Notes: generated from the sequence alone by a model not told the origin. A stretch of DNA of 43,267 bases from an uncultured Lachnospiraceae bacterium (GCA_910588655.1 CAJUPJ010000032.1:1-43267), one strand, 5' to 3'; counted from the stretch's first letter, positions 8,808-17,724 are shown. Program-made: numbers and translations.

Positions 8808-9680
8808 ATGGATGCACCAAAAGACAGGCAGGACTTTGGATTTATAGGTTTCGGGCTTATAGGCGGCTCAATAGCGCGTTCACTGCGCCGCCTGTACCCG
8901 GATGCCAGTATTATGGCATATAATTATTACAAGGACAGACCACACCCAAAGCTTGAAATGGCAGCAGAGGAAGGCGTATTATCAAAGATTAGCACATCAC
9001 TTGAAGACTTTTCAAGGTGTGATGTGGTATTTTTGTGTGCTCCAGTTATTACAAATGTTTCATATCTTGCACAGGTTGCACCATATATTAAAGAAAGCTG
9101 TATTATTACAGATGTGGGAAGCGTTAAAGGCAATATACACAAGGCTGTAAAAGAACTTGGGCTGGAGCACAATTTTATAGGCGGGCATCCGATGACAGGT
9201 TCTGAGAAGACAGGCTATGACAATTCAGGCGCAGAGTACCTGGAGGGTTCATATTATATACTTACACCAACAGAAGAAACACCAGCAGAATTTACAGGCT
9301 GGATGAAAAACTTTGTAACTGCATCAGGTTCAGTATGTGAAATTATGGATTATGCCACACATGACATGGTAACAGCAGCAATAAGCCACTGTCCGCATGT
9401 TATTGCCTCATCACTTGTAAACCTTGCTGCATCACATGATAAAGACGGGATTTATAAGAAGCTTGCTGCTGGCGGTTTTAAAGATATTACAAGGATTGCA
9501 TCTTCATCACCAGGGATGTGGCATAATATATGCATGGCAAACCCAGAGTGCATAACCAAGCTGCTGGATGAATACATAAATATACTTGAAGATATTAAAA
9601 ACGCCATTACTACAGGGGATGATAATGCAATAATGCAATTTTTTGGAAATGCAAAGCAGTACAGGGACAGTTTAAAATAA
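8808..9680 (+). CDS. tyrA: Prephenate dehydrogenase
   Basis: A 290-residue NAD(P)-dependent enzyme of tyrosine synthesis that oxidatively decarboxylates prephenate to 4-hydroxyphenylpyruvate. The Rossmann motif GFGLIG sits at 14-19. The active-site block HPMTGSEKTGYDNS begins with H127. The helical dimerisation domain fills residues 170-290. It is monofunctional, with no chorismate mutase or ACT domain. ATG 8808 was chosen over 8784 because AAAGGA (8793-8798) is correctly placed for it. It stands apart from other aromatic-pathway genes. Confidence 0.92.
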   Translation: MDAPKDRQDFGFIGFGLIGGSIARSLRRLYPDASIMAYNYYKDRPHPKLEMAAEEGVLSKISTSLEDFSRCDVVFLCAPVITNVSYLAQVAPYIKESCIITDVGSVKGNIHKAVKELGLEHNFIGGHPMTGSEKTGYDNSGAEYLEGSYYILTPTEETPAEFTGWMKNFVTASGSVCEIMDYATHDMVTAAISHCPHVIASSLVNLAASHDKDGIYKKLAAGGFKDITRIASSSPGMWHNICMANPECITKLLDEYINILEDIKNAITTGDDNAIMQFFGNAKQYRDSLK

Positions 9681-9719
9681 AGGCAGACAGGCGGGATTTG
9701 CCAGAAAGGAAAAAGCATA

Positions 9720-9788
9720 ATGCAGGGAAATATTAAAGGCACTGTTAAGGACAGTATTTTCTGTAACCTGTTTAAAACCAGGAAATAA
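9720..9788 (+). pseudogene. N-terminal remnant of an Rpn-type PD-(D/E)XK nuclease
   Basis: A 22-codon frame reads GTVKDSIFCNLFKTRK and then stops. This is the opening motif of the Rpn/putative transposase nuclease family, which is abundant in Lachnospiraceae; full proteins continue with a YLLQLYKALHP-like segment and run about 300 residues. Everything after the first 22 residues is missing. The remnant keeps its own AAAGGA ribosome site (9706-9715) and lies 20 bases before the toxin-antitoxin pair. Recognition rests on a short match, so confidence is moderate. Confidence 0.6.
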
Positions 9789-9807
9789 AAAGAGAGGGTG
9801 TAAAGAA

Positions 9808-10035
9808 ATGAGTGAAAGAGAAAAATTAAAAGCAGTCATTGACCGTCTGCCAGAATATAAAATTGCATATATAGCTAATTTGATTTTTAGTATTGAAAAA
9901 ACAGATATTGAGGAAATAGAGCCAGACGAGTGGGACTTGAAAATGATTGAAGAAGCAAGGGCAAATAACGACGGTTCGGTGGTATCGTTTGAAGAACTTC
10001 TCGAAAGAGAGGGTTTGACATATGCCGACTTATAA
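9808..10035 (+). CDS. Type II antitoxin (RelB/Phd-like)
   Basis: A 75-residue acidic protein. An N-terminal helical segment (KLKAVIDRLPEYKIAYIANL) is followed by a charged, probably unstructured tail ending EELLEREGLTYADL. That build, with the immediate overlap with a RelE-like gene, marks it as the antitoxin that would bind and neutralise the toxin and repress the operon. The ribosome site GAGAGGGTG precedes ATG 9808. I cannot name the exact antitoxin family from sequence alone. Confidence 0.8.
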   Translation: MSEREKLKAVIDRLPEYKIAYIANLIFSIEKTDIEEIEPDEWDLKMIEEARANNDGSVVSFEELLEREGLTYADL

Positions 10036-10279
10036 AATTATTTTTGAGAAAGAGGCGCAAAAGTTTCTTGATAGACAGGACAAAAATAAACGCCTGCGGC
10101 TTTACAGGGCTATTTATAAACTTCCAGAGGGTATGGATATTAAAAAGTTGAAAGGGCATAATCTTTACCGGCTGCGTGTTGGGGATTGCAGAATTTTATA
10201 TACTATTGATGATGCTATAAGGCTTATAGATATAGAACATATAGGCAACAGGGGAGATGTATATAAAGGTATTAAATAG
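10022..10279 (+). CDS. RelE/ParE-family toxin
   Basis: An 85-residue basic protein with the RelE fold pattern: KIIFEKEAQKFLDRQDKN, then the helix pair to LKGHNLYRLRVGDCRILYTI, and a C-terminal GNRGDVYKGIK. RelE toxins cleave mRNA in the ribosomal A site, while ParE relatives poison gyrase; the short LYRLRVGDCRILY strand region fits RelE better. It overlaps the antitoxin gene by 14 bases, so the two are translationally coupled. Its ribosome site GAGAGGG lies inside the antitoxin gene. Confidence 0.88.
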   Translation: MPTYKIIFEKEAQKFLDRQDKNKRLRLYRAIYKLPEGMDIKKLKGHNLYRLRVGDCRILYTIDDAIRLIDIEHIGNRGDVYKGIK

Positions 10280-10331
10280 ACCGGTGTAAATACGTAAACA
10301 GCTGCATCAAAGAAACAATAGCAGAAAGTAA

Positions 10332-10382
10332 TTTAACCCCATTAAGCAAGCCTTTTAAGGGGTTTTGTTTAATGGGGTTAAA
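10332..10382. terminator. Bidirectional terminator between toxin and hydrolase genes
   Basis: TTTAACCCCATTAA (10332-10345) pairs perfectly with its complement at 10369-10382, with further pairing inside. T-rich or A-rich flanks allow use in both directions. The last codons of the minus-strand hydrolase (stop at 10355) lie inside the hairpin, so the stem is partly coding. Confidence 0.7.
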
Positions 10383-11473
10383 TGTTCATCATAAAAAAGG
10401 ACAAATTTCCCAAACAGTTCCGAATCTAGCATATTACACCATTTATCACGGTTAAGGTTTTTATGTATATAAGCAGCTTTATCTGCCTCAAATTTCTCTT
10501 TATTTTCTGTATTCTTATAGTCATAATCCAGTGTTTCAAGCCAGTTATCAAATTCTGCATTAAATTTATTGATGTAATCCATATCATCATAAACATAATT
10601 ATGTCCCTTATCTTCAAGGCGGATAAACTGGAAGCGTGGATTATCCTTGTATTTTTCATAATATATATCATAACCATCCTGGACTGGAACGACATCATCA
10701 TCTGTGCTATGTACTATCATAACATGTGCGTCAGACGCTGAAAAACCGTCCATCGCAGTATTTGAAGCGTAACTGCCATATTTTATGCGTTCATGTAATT
10801 TTACAAATGGCATTATCAGATAAATACCATTCCCGGCTTGTTTTTTCCCTTCTGCTTCAAACATATCTGATGAAGCGTTAAATCCAGAACATTCAATAAC
10901 AGCTTTTATTTCAGGGTGGTATGTAAGGACACTGCATACACTGTAACCGCCCCAGCTATGTCCAAATAAGGCTATTGGCAGATTTGGGAAATTTCCGCTT
11001 TCTTCTACAAATGATATGGCGTGGTCAAGGTCTATTACGCCTTGTGGAAGCCCGCCAAGCCCTTCACCCCCGCTTTCGTCATTTCCAGTAGCATCATAAG
11101 CAAAAACATAGTAGCCATGATGGGCAAAATAATTTACACAATCCATGTAAGAATTATGGCCGCCCCCGCCAAGACCATGTGCCAAGATAATTATGCCATG
11201 CTGGTTTTCCCCTGAACTGTACATATATCCTGTAAGTTCCTGCCCTTTATCAGAAGAAAATTTATATTGTGTACGCCCTAATCCGTCAAAATCATCAATA
11301 TAAAGCATTAATGGTTCATAACTTTCAAAACGTTTATTGAAATTTTCCCCATATATAAATGCAGCCAATGCCCAGTCACCAGCAACCAGCAGTATAATTA
11401 CAATACATAATACAGTAAGTAAAATTCTTTTTTTCTTTGATGTTTTCTTTTTCAATGATGCTTTCTTTTTCAA
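10355..11473 (-). CDS. Membrane-anchored alpha/beta hydrolase
   Basis: A 372-residue protein. Residues 1-15 are lysine-rich, residues 16-38 form one membrane segment or uncleaved signal, and the rest should lie outside the cell. The fold is shown by LAHGLGGGGHNS (oxyanion region), the nucleophile elbow GHSWGG with S173, HSTDDDVVPV (acid) and EDKGHNYVY (histidine). It is close to the S33/serine aminopeptidase-like group, so a lipase, esterase or peptidase role is possible; the substrate is unknown. The start is TTG 11473 behind GGAGAG. The first codons contain a tandem coding repeat (ASLKKK, TSKKK). Transcription is convergent with the toxin operon. Confidence 0.85.
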   Translation of the reverse strand: MKKKASLKKKTSKKKRILLTVLCIVIILLVAGDWALAAFIYGENFNKRFESYEPLMLYIDDFDGLGRTQYKFSSDKGQELTGYMYSSGENQHGIIILAHGLGGGGHNSYMDCVNYFAHHGYYVFAYDATGNDESGGEGLGGLPQGVIDLDHAISFVEESGNFPNLPIALFGHSWGGYSVCSVLTYHPEIKAVIECSGFNASSDMFEAEGKKQAGNGIYLIMPFVKLHERIKYGSYASNTAMDGFSASDAHVMIVHSTDDDVVPVQDGYDIYYEKYKDNPRFQFIRLEDKGHNYVYDDMDYINKFNAEFDNWLETLDYDYKNTENKEKFEADKAAYIHKNLNRDKWCNMLDSELFGKFVLFYDEHLTPLNKTP

Positions 11474-11569
11474 TTTTCACTCTCCAAACTTAATATAATA
11501 AATCCACTAAATATTGTTTTACCTTTAGTAAAATGTGTGGTATAAGCCTGTTCATGCAGCCATATTCTG

Positions 11570-11598
11570 ATTATACAAGAAAACACGTGGTTTTACAA
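11570..11598 (-). promoter_or_regulatory. Promoter of the alpha/beta hydrolase gene
   Basis: On the minus strand TTGTAA (11598-11593), a 17-bp spacer and TATAAT (11575-11570) lie about 95 bases before the TTG start. It shares the 264-bp divergent gap with the pcrA promoter. Confidence 0.65.
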
Positions 11599-11661
11599 TA
11601 AAATTCATTAAATTTCTTTTTACTTAATTTTGTTTTTATAAAATCCATAAAATAATATGGT

Positions 11662-11689
11662 TTGTTTTTTTCTGTTTTTTTGGTATACT
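11662..11689 (+). promoter_or_regulatory. Promoter of pcrA with extended -10
   Basis: TGGTATACT (11681-11689) is an extended -10 element; TTGTTT at 11662-11667 could serve as a poor -35 with a 16-bp spacer. The start codon of pcrA follows 49 bases later, behind TTAGGAGA. Confidence 0.5.
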
Positions 11690-11737
11690 ATAAATAAACC
11701 AGACATTCTGGGGATTATTATAAATTAGGAGATATAA

Positions 11738-14068
11738 ATGAATATTTTAGAAGGATTAAATCCTGAACAGGAAGAAGCAGTAAAGCATTTCAAAGGTCCG
11801 CTATTAATACTTGCAGGGGCAGGTTCAGGCAAGACAAGAGTGCTTACACACCGTATTGCCTACCTTATAAATGAATACCGTGTCAACCCCTGGAACATTC
11901 TTGCGGTTACATTTACCAATAAAGCAGCGGGGGAAATGCGTGAGCGTGTTAATGCAATAGTATCTGGCAAAGACCCGCAGGATATATGGGTAAGTACATT
12001 CCATTCATTATGTGTGCGTATATTGCGCAGGCATATTGAGGATATTGGCTATACAAGAAGTTTTACAATTTATGACAGCGATGACCAGAAAACCCTTATG
12101 CGTGAAATAATCAAGTTTTTAAACCTTGACCCTAAGAAGTATAAGGAACGGGCATTTCTAAGTGTAATTTCTTCTGCAAAGGATGAACTGGTAACGCCAG
12201 AACAGTATGAGCTTAAGGCAATGGGTGATTTTAACAAGGAGATATATGCACGTGCATACCGCGAGTATGATAAAAGGCTGAAAGACGCCAATGCACTTGA
12301 TTTTGATGACCTTATCACTAAGACAATACAGCTTTTTAAAGAGAAACCAGATGTGCTTGCCCGCTACCAGAACCGCTTTAAATATATAATGGTTGATGAG
12401 TACCAGGATACTAATACTGCACAGTTCCGGTTAATCAATATACTTGCAAATACAACAGGTGAGGATGGCACAGTTGAACATAATCTGTGTGTTGTAGGTG
12501 ATGATGACCAGTCAATTTATAAATTCCGTGGTGCTAATATACATAATATACTTAATTTTGAACAATCATATCCAGGGACACGTGTAATAAAACTGGAGGA
12601 AAACTACCGTTCTACCCAGAACATCCTTAATGCTGCTAATGCTGTTATACAGAATAATTCAATCAGGAAAGATAAAGCCCTATGGACACAGAAGGAAGCA
12701 GGGGATTTAATTTACTTTAACCGTTTTACAAATGAATATGAGGAAGCATCAGAAGTGGCAGATGCAATAAGTTATGCTGTTTCGTCTGGACAGGCTTCAT
12801 ATAAGGATTTTGCAATTCTCTACAGGACAAATGCGCAGTCGCGTATCTTTGAGGAAAAGCTTGTAACAGGCAATATACCTTATAAAATTATCGGGGCAGT
12901 CAATTTCTACCAGCGCAAAGAAATAAAAGACCTTCTGGCATACCTGCGCACCATTGAAAACGGTATGGATGATATTTCTGTAAAGCGTATAATAAATGTA
13001 CCGAAAAGGGGAATAGGGCTTACAACAATTGACAGAATTACAATGTATGGTGTAAACCAGGGCATAAGCTTCTATGAAGCATTAAAAAGGTATGAATATA
13101 TAGACGGCATAAACAGGGGCGCAGCAAAGCTCCAGTCATTTGTAAGCCTTATAGAGTCCTTTAAGCGCCATCTTGCAGAAGAGGACAGCACACTTACAGG
13201 GCTTCTGAATGAAATAATTGAAGAAACAGGATATATAAGGCTGCTTGAAGAAGAAGATACAGAAGAGTCCCTTGGACGTATTGAAAATATCGAAGAACTT
13301 TTAAATAAAATTGCAGCATATGAAGAAAGCTGCACAGAAAAGCCAACATTAAGCGGTTTCCTTGAAGAAGTGGCACTTGTTGCAGATATTGACAATGTAA
13401 ATGAAAGCAATGACCTTGTACTGCTTATGACACTTCACAGTGCAAAAGGGCTTGAATTCCCATATGTATATATTGTGGGTATGGAGGATGGAATATTCCC
13501 AGGCTATGGGGCGCTTATAAGTGATGAGCCTGAAGAAATGGAAGAGGAGCGCAGGCTCTGTTATGTAGGCATAACAAGGGCAAAAGAAAAGCTTTCATTA
13601 AGCTGTGCTGTAAGCCGCTTCCGCAACGGGGAACAGCAGTATAACCCTCCGTCCCGCTTTTTAAATGAAATCCCGCGTTACCTGGTAAAACAGAGCACAA
13701 GTCCGTCAGAGTTTTCATATTATAAAATACAGGGCAGTAATAAAAACAGTATATACAATAACAGCAGTAATAATAGTAGTAATACACAAGCAGGAAATAC
13801 ACAGCTTTTTGCAGATAACCCGTTTATAACCAAGGGGATTTCATTATACCAGAAACCAGCAGGAAAGGCTTCTGGCGGCAAAAGCAGCGCTACGGCATCT
13901 GGCAGTCCAGGCTATAACGAAGGTGACAGGGTAATGCACTCCAGATTTGGTGAAGGTACAGTAAAAACCATTAACGGAAAAGCAGGTGATTTTGAAGTCT
14001 GTGTAGACTTTGATAATGGCTGTACCCGCAAAATGATAGCTTCTTTTGCAAAATTAAAAAAGATATAG
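11738..14068 (+). CDS. pcrA: ATP-dependent DNA helicase PcrA/UvrD
   Basis: A 776-residue superfamily 1A helicase that unwinds DNA 3' to 5' in repair and replication restart. It starts at once with the Q-motif (GLNPEQEEAVKH) and Walker A AGAGSGKT with K32. VDEYQDT is Walker B, followed by GDDDQSIYKFRGA, LEENYRST, and in domain 2 TLHSAKGLEFPYV and YVGITRAKEKL. A low-complexity Asn/Ser linker (about 665-690) leads to the C-terminal Tudor-like RNA-polymerase-binding segment VMHSRFGEGTV. The length and tail are typical of Firmicute PcrA. The ribosome site is TTAGGAGA. Confidence 0.95.
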   Translation: MNILEGLNPEQEEAVKHFKGPLLILAGAGSGKTRVLTHRIAYLINEYRVNPWNILAVTFTNKAAGEMRERVNAIVSGKDPQDIWVSTFHSLCVRILRRHIEDIGYTRSFTIYDSDDQKTLMREIIKFLNLDPKKYKERAFLSVISSAKDELVTPEQYELKAMGDFNKEIYARAYREYDKRLKDANALDFDDLITKTIQLFKEKPDVLARYQNRFKYIMVDEYQDTNTAQFRLINILANTTGEDGTVEHNLCVVGDDDQSIYKFRGANIHNILNFEQSYPGTRVIKLEENYRSTQNILNAANAVIQNNSIRKDKALWTQKEAGDLIYFNRFTNEYEEASEVADAISYAVSSGQASYKDFAILYRTNAQSRIFEEKLVTGNIPYKIIGAVNFYQRKEIKDLLAYLRTIENGMDDISVKRIINVPKRGIGLTTIDRITMYGVNQGISFYEALKRYEYIDGINRGAAKLQSFVSLIESFKRHLAEEDSTLTGLLNEIIEETGYIRLLEEEDTEESLGRIENIEELLNKIAAYEESCTEKPTLSGFLEEVALVADIDNVNESNDLVLLMTLHSAKGLEFPYVYIVGMEDGIFPGYGALISDEPEEMEEERRLCYVGITRAKEKLSLSCAVSRFRNGEQQYNPPSRFLNEIPRYLVKQSTSPSEFSYYKIQGSNKNSIYNNSSNNSSNTQAGNTQLFADNPFITKGISLYQKPAGKASGGKSSATASGSPGYNEGDRVMHSRFGEGTVKTINGKAGDFEVCVDFDNGCTRKMIASFAKLKKI

Positions 14069-14085
14069 ATATTATATCTATTATA

Positions 14086-14094
14086 TGGTATACT
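14086..14094 (+). promoter_or_regulatory. Extended -10 promoter (TGGTATACT)
   Basis: TGGTATACT lies 17 bases after the pcrA stop and about 40 bases before ATG 14135. It is identical to the elements before the DUF1015 gene and before pcrA, so the small gene probably has its own promoter. Confidence 0.5.
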
Positions 14095-14134
14095 TTTTAA
14101 GAGTAAATTTATTACAGAAAGGTGGAATAACATT

Positions 14135-14407
14135 ATGCACGTAAACTCAAAAATCGAAGAATTATTAAACGCTGCCAAACTTAATGAGCTTTTACACAAG
14201 AAAGAGCTTGAGGAAAAGAATAAGAATACAATAGTCATTGTACTGGCAGTTATTGGTGCGGTTGCTGCTATTGCAGGTATTGCATATACTGTATACAAAT
14301 ACTTCACACCTGATTATCTCGAAGATTTTGACCCTGATGATTATTCAGACAGCTTTGATGATGATTTTATTGAATTTTCAGACAGCAAGCCTGAAGCAGA
14401 AGACTAA
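14135..14407 (+). CDS. Small single-pass membrane protein with acidic tail
   Basis: A 90-residue protein. An N-terminal amphipathic, charged helix (1-31) precedes one membrane segment (about 32-53, rich in Val/Ile/Ala), and an Asp/Glu-rich tail follows (FDPDDYSDSFDDDFIEF). The ribosome site is GAAAGGTGG. I do not recognise a function; similar short proteins are seen beside housekeeping genes in Lachnospiraceae. It ends in a terminator that also faces the minus-strand reverse transcriptase gene. Confidence 0.75.
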   Translation: MHVNSKIEELLNAAKLNELLHKKELEEKNKNTIVIVLAVIGAVAAIAGIAYTVYKYFTPDYLEDFDPDDYSDSFDDDFIEFSDSKPEAED

Positions 14408-14449
14408 TCCTGTTACTATTTATGGATTTACCATTTATAGTAATACACT

Positions 14450-14487
14450 AATTGCCACTGTATGTATTTATACAGTGGCAATTTTCT
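14450..14487. terminator. Convergent terminator
   Basis: AATTGCCACTGTA (14450-14462) and its exact complement (14471-14483) enclose an 8-nt loop, with a T-rich end on the + strand. It ends the small membrane protein gene and lies directly after the stop of the reverse transcriptase gene on the other strand, so it may serve both. Confidence 0.75.
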
Positions 14488-15961
14488 ATATAGTCTTTAA
14501 TTCTTTTAACAATTCTGTACCATTTTGTATTATTTTCTGGTATCTTTTTTCATTCACACTTCTAAGCCATGCAATTTTCCCGGAAATTTCAAGCTGTGTA
14601 GCATAAGGTACAGGGCTGCCTGAATGTTTTAACTTCTGTGCATTATGTATAGAAGCTTTTAATATTTTAACCCATTTTCTAGGAACACCTATTTCTTCAT
14701 TGTTAATTACTATGCCAGTAATATACTGTCTGTTATTCTTCCTTAATACATGGGTCTTTTCTTTGTTAATATGGAAGCCTTCTTCTTCAATAATCTTATT
14801 AATGCTGTTCAGGAAACCGCCTATATTGAAATTGTCTGTTCCACCATTATAACTAAAGCTCATATCATCAGCATATCTTGTATATGTAAGCCCAAGTTTC
14901 TGGCATAAGCCATTAATACGCTTATCCATCTGCCTGCATATAATATTTGTAATCATAGGGCTTGCTGGGGAGCCTTGTGGCAGTATTCTGCCTGATGTTT
15001 TAATATATTTTGTTTCCCCTTTTATTTCAAGCGGGATTCTTTCGCAGTAAGTGCAAATCATAGCAAGAAGCGATGCTATATAGCCAGAGTAACCAAATGA
15101 CTGGAATAACCCCCTTACGCGTTCATATGTAATTGTAGGGAAGAAGTTTTCCAAATCAATATTTATTAACAGGCAAGGGCATGCTTTATGTACTTTTGCA
15201 CCTGTAATTACGGATTTTGATTTTATAAACCCATGTGCTGTTTCACATATTTCTGCTTTTTGCAGTATTCCGTCTAATATCTGCCTCTGTGCTGATTTAA
15301 GATGCGTTTTAGGCGCAGCTATATGGCGTGTCCCGCCATTCCTTTTAGGGACATCAAAGCGGTAGTAATTATCAAATGTAATTACATCCCTGTGGTATGC
15401 CAGGTAACGCAATATATTGTAATCTAAATGCAGGAAAGCAGCAAGTTCCCTGTCTGTTTCAATAACAGGCATCTGGTTCTTATTAAGCTTCTGTATATCT
15501 GTTTCCTTTTTTCCTAAAAGGCTGGAATAGCCTCTGCCAATAAATAAAATACTTTCTGCTTTGCGCTTTTTCCATGCTTCAGATTTAAGCTGTTTCTGCC
15601 TTTCTCTTTCAGCTTTTCTTTCAGCACGCCTTGCTATGGACTCTTTCATAATCTCCTGGGCAACAACAGAACGGATTTTTTCATAATCCCATGTATCCTG
15701 AAGTTCTTTCTTCAGGGAAGAAATCTTCTTTTCAATTTCATGTCTTCCGTTATATGCGTCAGATATTTGTTCAGAAAGTTTCTGGTATTTGCCAAGCAGC
15801 TTTTTCCTGTTTTCAAAGTCTTCTGCTGTTTCATTTTGCTGGCGTTCATATGGAGTTGGCAGGTTACTTGGCCAAAATCCATATTCCTGCATTTTAAGGA
15901 AAGTAAATTCCTTCTTGCCCATTTCATTTACTTGTTTTCTGTATTCAGCCTTTGTATCCAT
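14486..15961 (-). CDS. Retron-type reverse transcriptase
   Basis: A 491-residue RNA-directed DNA polymerase. The first 165 residues are an unusual charged, probably coiled-coil extension (ARRAERKAERERQKQ). The RT domain then shows RHIAAPKTHLKSAQRQIL, ETAHGFIKSKSV, NIDLENFFPTI (motif A aspartate), GRILPQGSPASPMITN, the catalytic YADD at 363-366, and YITGIVIN, matching the VTG triplet that marks retron RTs. In place of retron NAxxH it has GAKVH. Such enzymes prime on and copy an msr-msd RNA. ATG 15961 overlaps the TAA of the SWIM gene by one base, so the genes are coupled. Last gene of the three-gene operon. Confidence 0.9.
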   Translation of the reverse strand: MDTKAEYRKQVNEMGKKEFTFLKMQEYGFWPSNLPTPYERQQNETAEDFENRKKLLGKYQKLSEQISDAYNGRHEIEKKISSLKKELQDTWDYEKIRSVVAQEIMKESIARRAERKAERERQKQLKSEAWKKRKAESILFIGRGYSSLLGKKETDIQKLNKNQMPVIETDRELAAFLHLDYNILRYLAYHRDVITFDNYYRFDVPKRNGGTRHIAAPKTHLKSAQRQILDGILQKAEICETAHGFIKSKSVITGAKVHKACPCLLINIDLENFFPTITYERVRGLFQSFGYSGYIASLLAMICTYCERIPLEIKGETKYIKTSGRILPQGSPASPMITNIICRQMDKRINGLCQKLGLTYTRYADDMSFSYNGGTDNFNIGGFLNSINKIIEEEGFHINKEKTHVLRKNNRQYITGIVINNEEIGVPRKWVKILKASIHNAQKLKHSGSPVPYATQLEISGKIAWLRSVNEKRYQKIIQNGTELLKELKTI

Positions 15962-17724
15962 TATAACAACATCTCCATAATATCATTTATTTTATATTCT
16001 TTATCATATTCCAAATTTTTTAACTTCAGTAATTTAAAGGAAGCAACATAAAGTGCAAGGATATGTGCACATGGGTCAGAAATATTTTTTTCGCCCCTTT
16101 TAAATTTACTACAGCAGCAGTCCACCTTTGTAATCTGTCCATCCTGGTCTATAACGATTTCTGTATTATCAGAAGGCACTAAACCATGCTGGCTGTATTT
16201 TGTTGAGAATATAAATTCTTTCCTCTGGGTATACCTCACTGTCATATTGTCAAATGTCAGCTTGCTGTATTTCTGTACATCCCTTTCAATATCTGTAACT
16301 TCATAAAGTTCTTCTGGAATTGGCGTATTACATAGCTGCCTGAAACGCACTTTATTGCTGGCAATATCAAAATACCCCTCACCACGCCTGAACAGCATAC
16401 CAATGCCAGCCTTGGTTTTGTTATTTTTTGTGCCTGGAATATTATTATAAATCTCATTCATGGATAAACAGCGTTTATTCTTCATTAATGGATAAACCCT
16501 GTCATAACATCCCATGCCTGTAAATCCTGCCATAATATTGAAAGCAGTTCCTTTTACCCAGTCATTTGATGACCATGAAGAAAATCCAATTACCATCTGC
16601 ATTGTGCCCATGTCAGCACGTATAAACTGTGGCATCCCAAATCCCAGAAGGCGTACATAAAATGCCTTAGATAAAGGGATTAACTTTTCAGTTACAAGCC
16701 AGCGCCTTCTGCCCCAGATTTTTTCTTCCCTTCTCTGCTGGCCATTATAAACAGCATTTAAAGTAATAACTGTACCAAAAGGTTCAAATACAATCTGTAC
16801 CCTTTGTCCAGGCTCTAAAATCCATTTCATATAGCGCGGGCTTTTCTTTTCCTTGTGTTTTCTTAAAAATGCACATATATCATACATGTCAGAAGGGGAA
16901 AGTTCTATTTCAATGCCAGATAACGCTGCGGCTGATGATACCTGGTTAAAGCCTTTAATCCATGTATCTGGCAGGTCAATTTTCTTTTCCACATATTCAG
17001 GTACAATATCATTATCAACTGTAAAGCCTTCTGGGTTAATAGATAAAGTAACATCTGTATAGCTGCGGAATCTCTGCATTTCTTTTTCTAATTTTACTGA
17101 AAAATCAATATTTGTTGTACCAAGTGCTGGTTTCTGCAGTAAATCAAATTCATCCATTGCAACAGACAGGCAGCCATATATAGATTCATCAATAGAAAAA
17201 GCTTCAAATGAAACCTGGTCATTATGTACTGTAATTACAGGGTCTAATACAAACCACAGGCTGTAATCCCTGTCTTTTATAAATTTCCAGAAGTCCCTTT
17301 CAATTTTATTATAATCCTTCCATGCGTCATACTCATCAATCTGTTTTTGCAGGTTTTTTTGTATATCCAGCAATTTCTTTATTTCATGGTTCTGGTGAAA
17401 AAGCTGGACATCATAAGTATCAATTTCTTTCTTCAGGGCTTCCCTTACATTGGGCATATATTCTTTGTGTTCATTAATACGCCTTTCAATTTCCTGGTCA
17501 AGCCATTCAAAGTATTCAGGCCGTTCTTTAGTTTTCATGCCCGTATCAGAAATAACAATTTCCCTTAGCATAAGCATAGCATCGCGGAATAATAAAGGAT
17601 GCTTTAACTTTCCAGAGAAAGAAACCTTTTCATCACGGGATAAATCAGGGCTTAACCCTAAAGTTGCCTTATCACCAGCCTGCATACACCGTGAAGGGCT
17701 TGCATATTTATAGTTTACTTTCAT
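15961..17724 (-). CDS. SWIM zinc-finger protein of the retron operon (WHSWIM-like)
   Basis: A 587-residue protein. Near its C-terminus (about 535-565) is a SWIM zinc-finger signature of type CxCx(n)CxH: VDCCCSKFKRGEK, then DPCAHILAL. The middle holds a domain dense in aromatic residues and beta strands (YDICAFLRKHKEKKSPRYMK, FGMPQFIRADMG). The first 130 residues are helical. SWIM fingers bind nucleic acid or protein. In type XIII retrons, as I recall them, the accessory protein carries a winged helix and a SWIM finger; I see the SWIM but cannot confirm the winged helix by eye. ATG 17724 overlaps the stop of the upstream gene (ATGA). Confidence 0.8.
   Translation of the reverse strand: MKVNYKYASPSRCMQAGDKATLGLSPDLSRDEKVSFSGKLKHPLLFRDAMLMLREIVISDTGMKTKERPEYFEWLDQEIERRINEHKEYMPNVREALKKEIDTYDVQLFHQNHEIKKLLDIQKNLQKQIDEYDAWKDYNKIERDFWKFIKDRDYSLWFVLDPVITVHNDQVSFEAFSIDESIYGCLSVAMDEFDLLQKPALGTTNIDFSVKLEKEMQRFRSYTDVTLSINPEGFTVDNDIVPEYVEKKIDLPDTWIKGFNQVSSAAALSGIEIELSPSDMYDICAFLRKHKEKKSPRYMKWILEPGQRVQIVFEPFGTVITLNAVYNGQQRREEKIWGRRRWLVTEKLIPLSKAFYVRLLGFGMPQFIRADMGTMQMVIGFSSWSSNDWVKGTAFNIMAGFTGMGCYDRVYPLMKNKRCLSMNEIYNNIPGTKNNKTKAGIGMLFRRGEGYFDIASNKVRFRQLCNTPIPEELYEVTDIERDVQKYSKLTFDNMTVRYTQRKEFIFSTKYSQHGLVPSDNTEIVIDQDGQITKVDCCCSKFKRGEKNISDPCAHILALYVASFKLLKLKNLEYDKEYKINDIMEMLL

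Noticed and set aside
13735..13800. Short Asn/Ser-coding repeats (AATAGTAG-like) as a tandem repeat or CRISPR-like element
   Set aside because: They encode the low-complexity linker of PcrA; units are irregular and there are no spacers. No CRISPR array or tRNA was seen in the window.
15740..16051. Plus-strand open frames opposite the RT and SWIM genes (several of 60-160 codons)
   Set aside because: They are antisense shadows: no ribosome sites, odd hydrophobic composition, while the minus strand has conserved motifs throughout.
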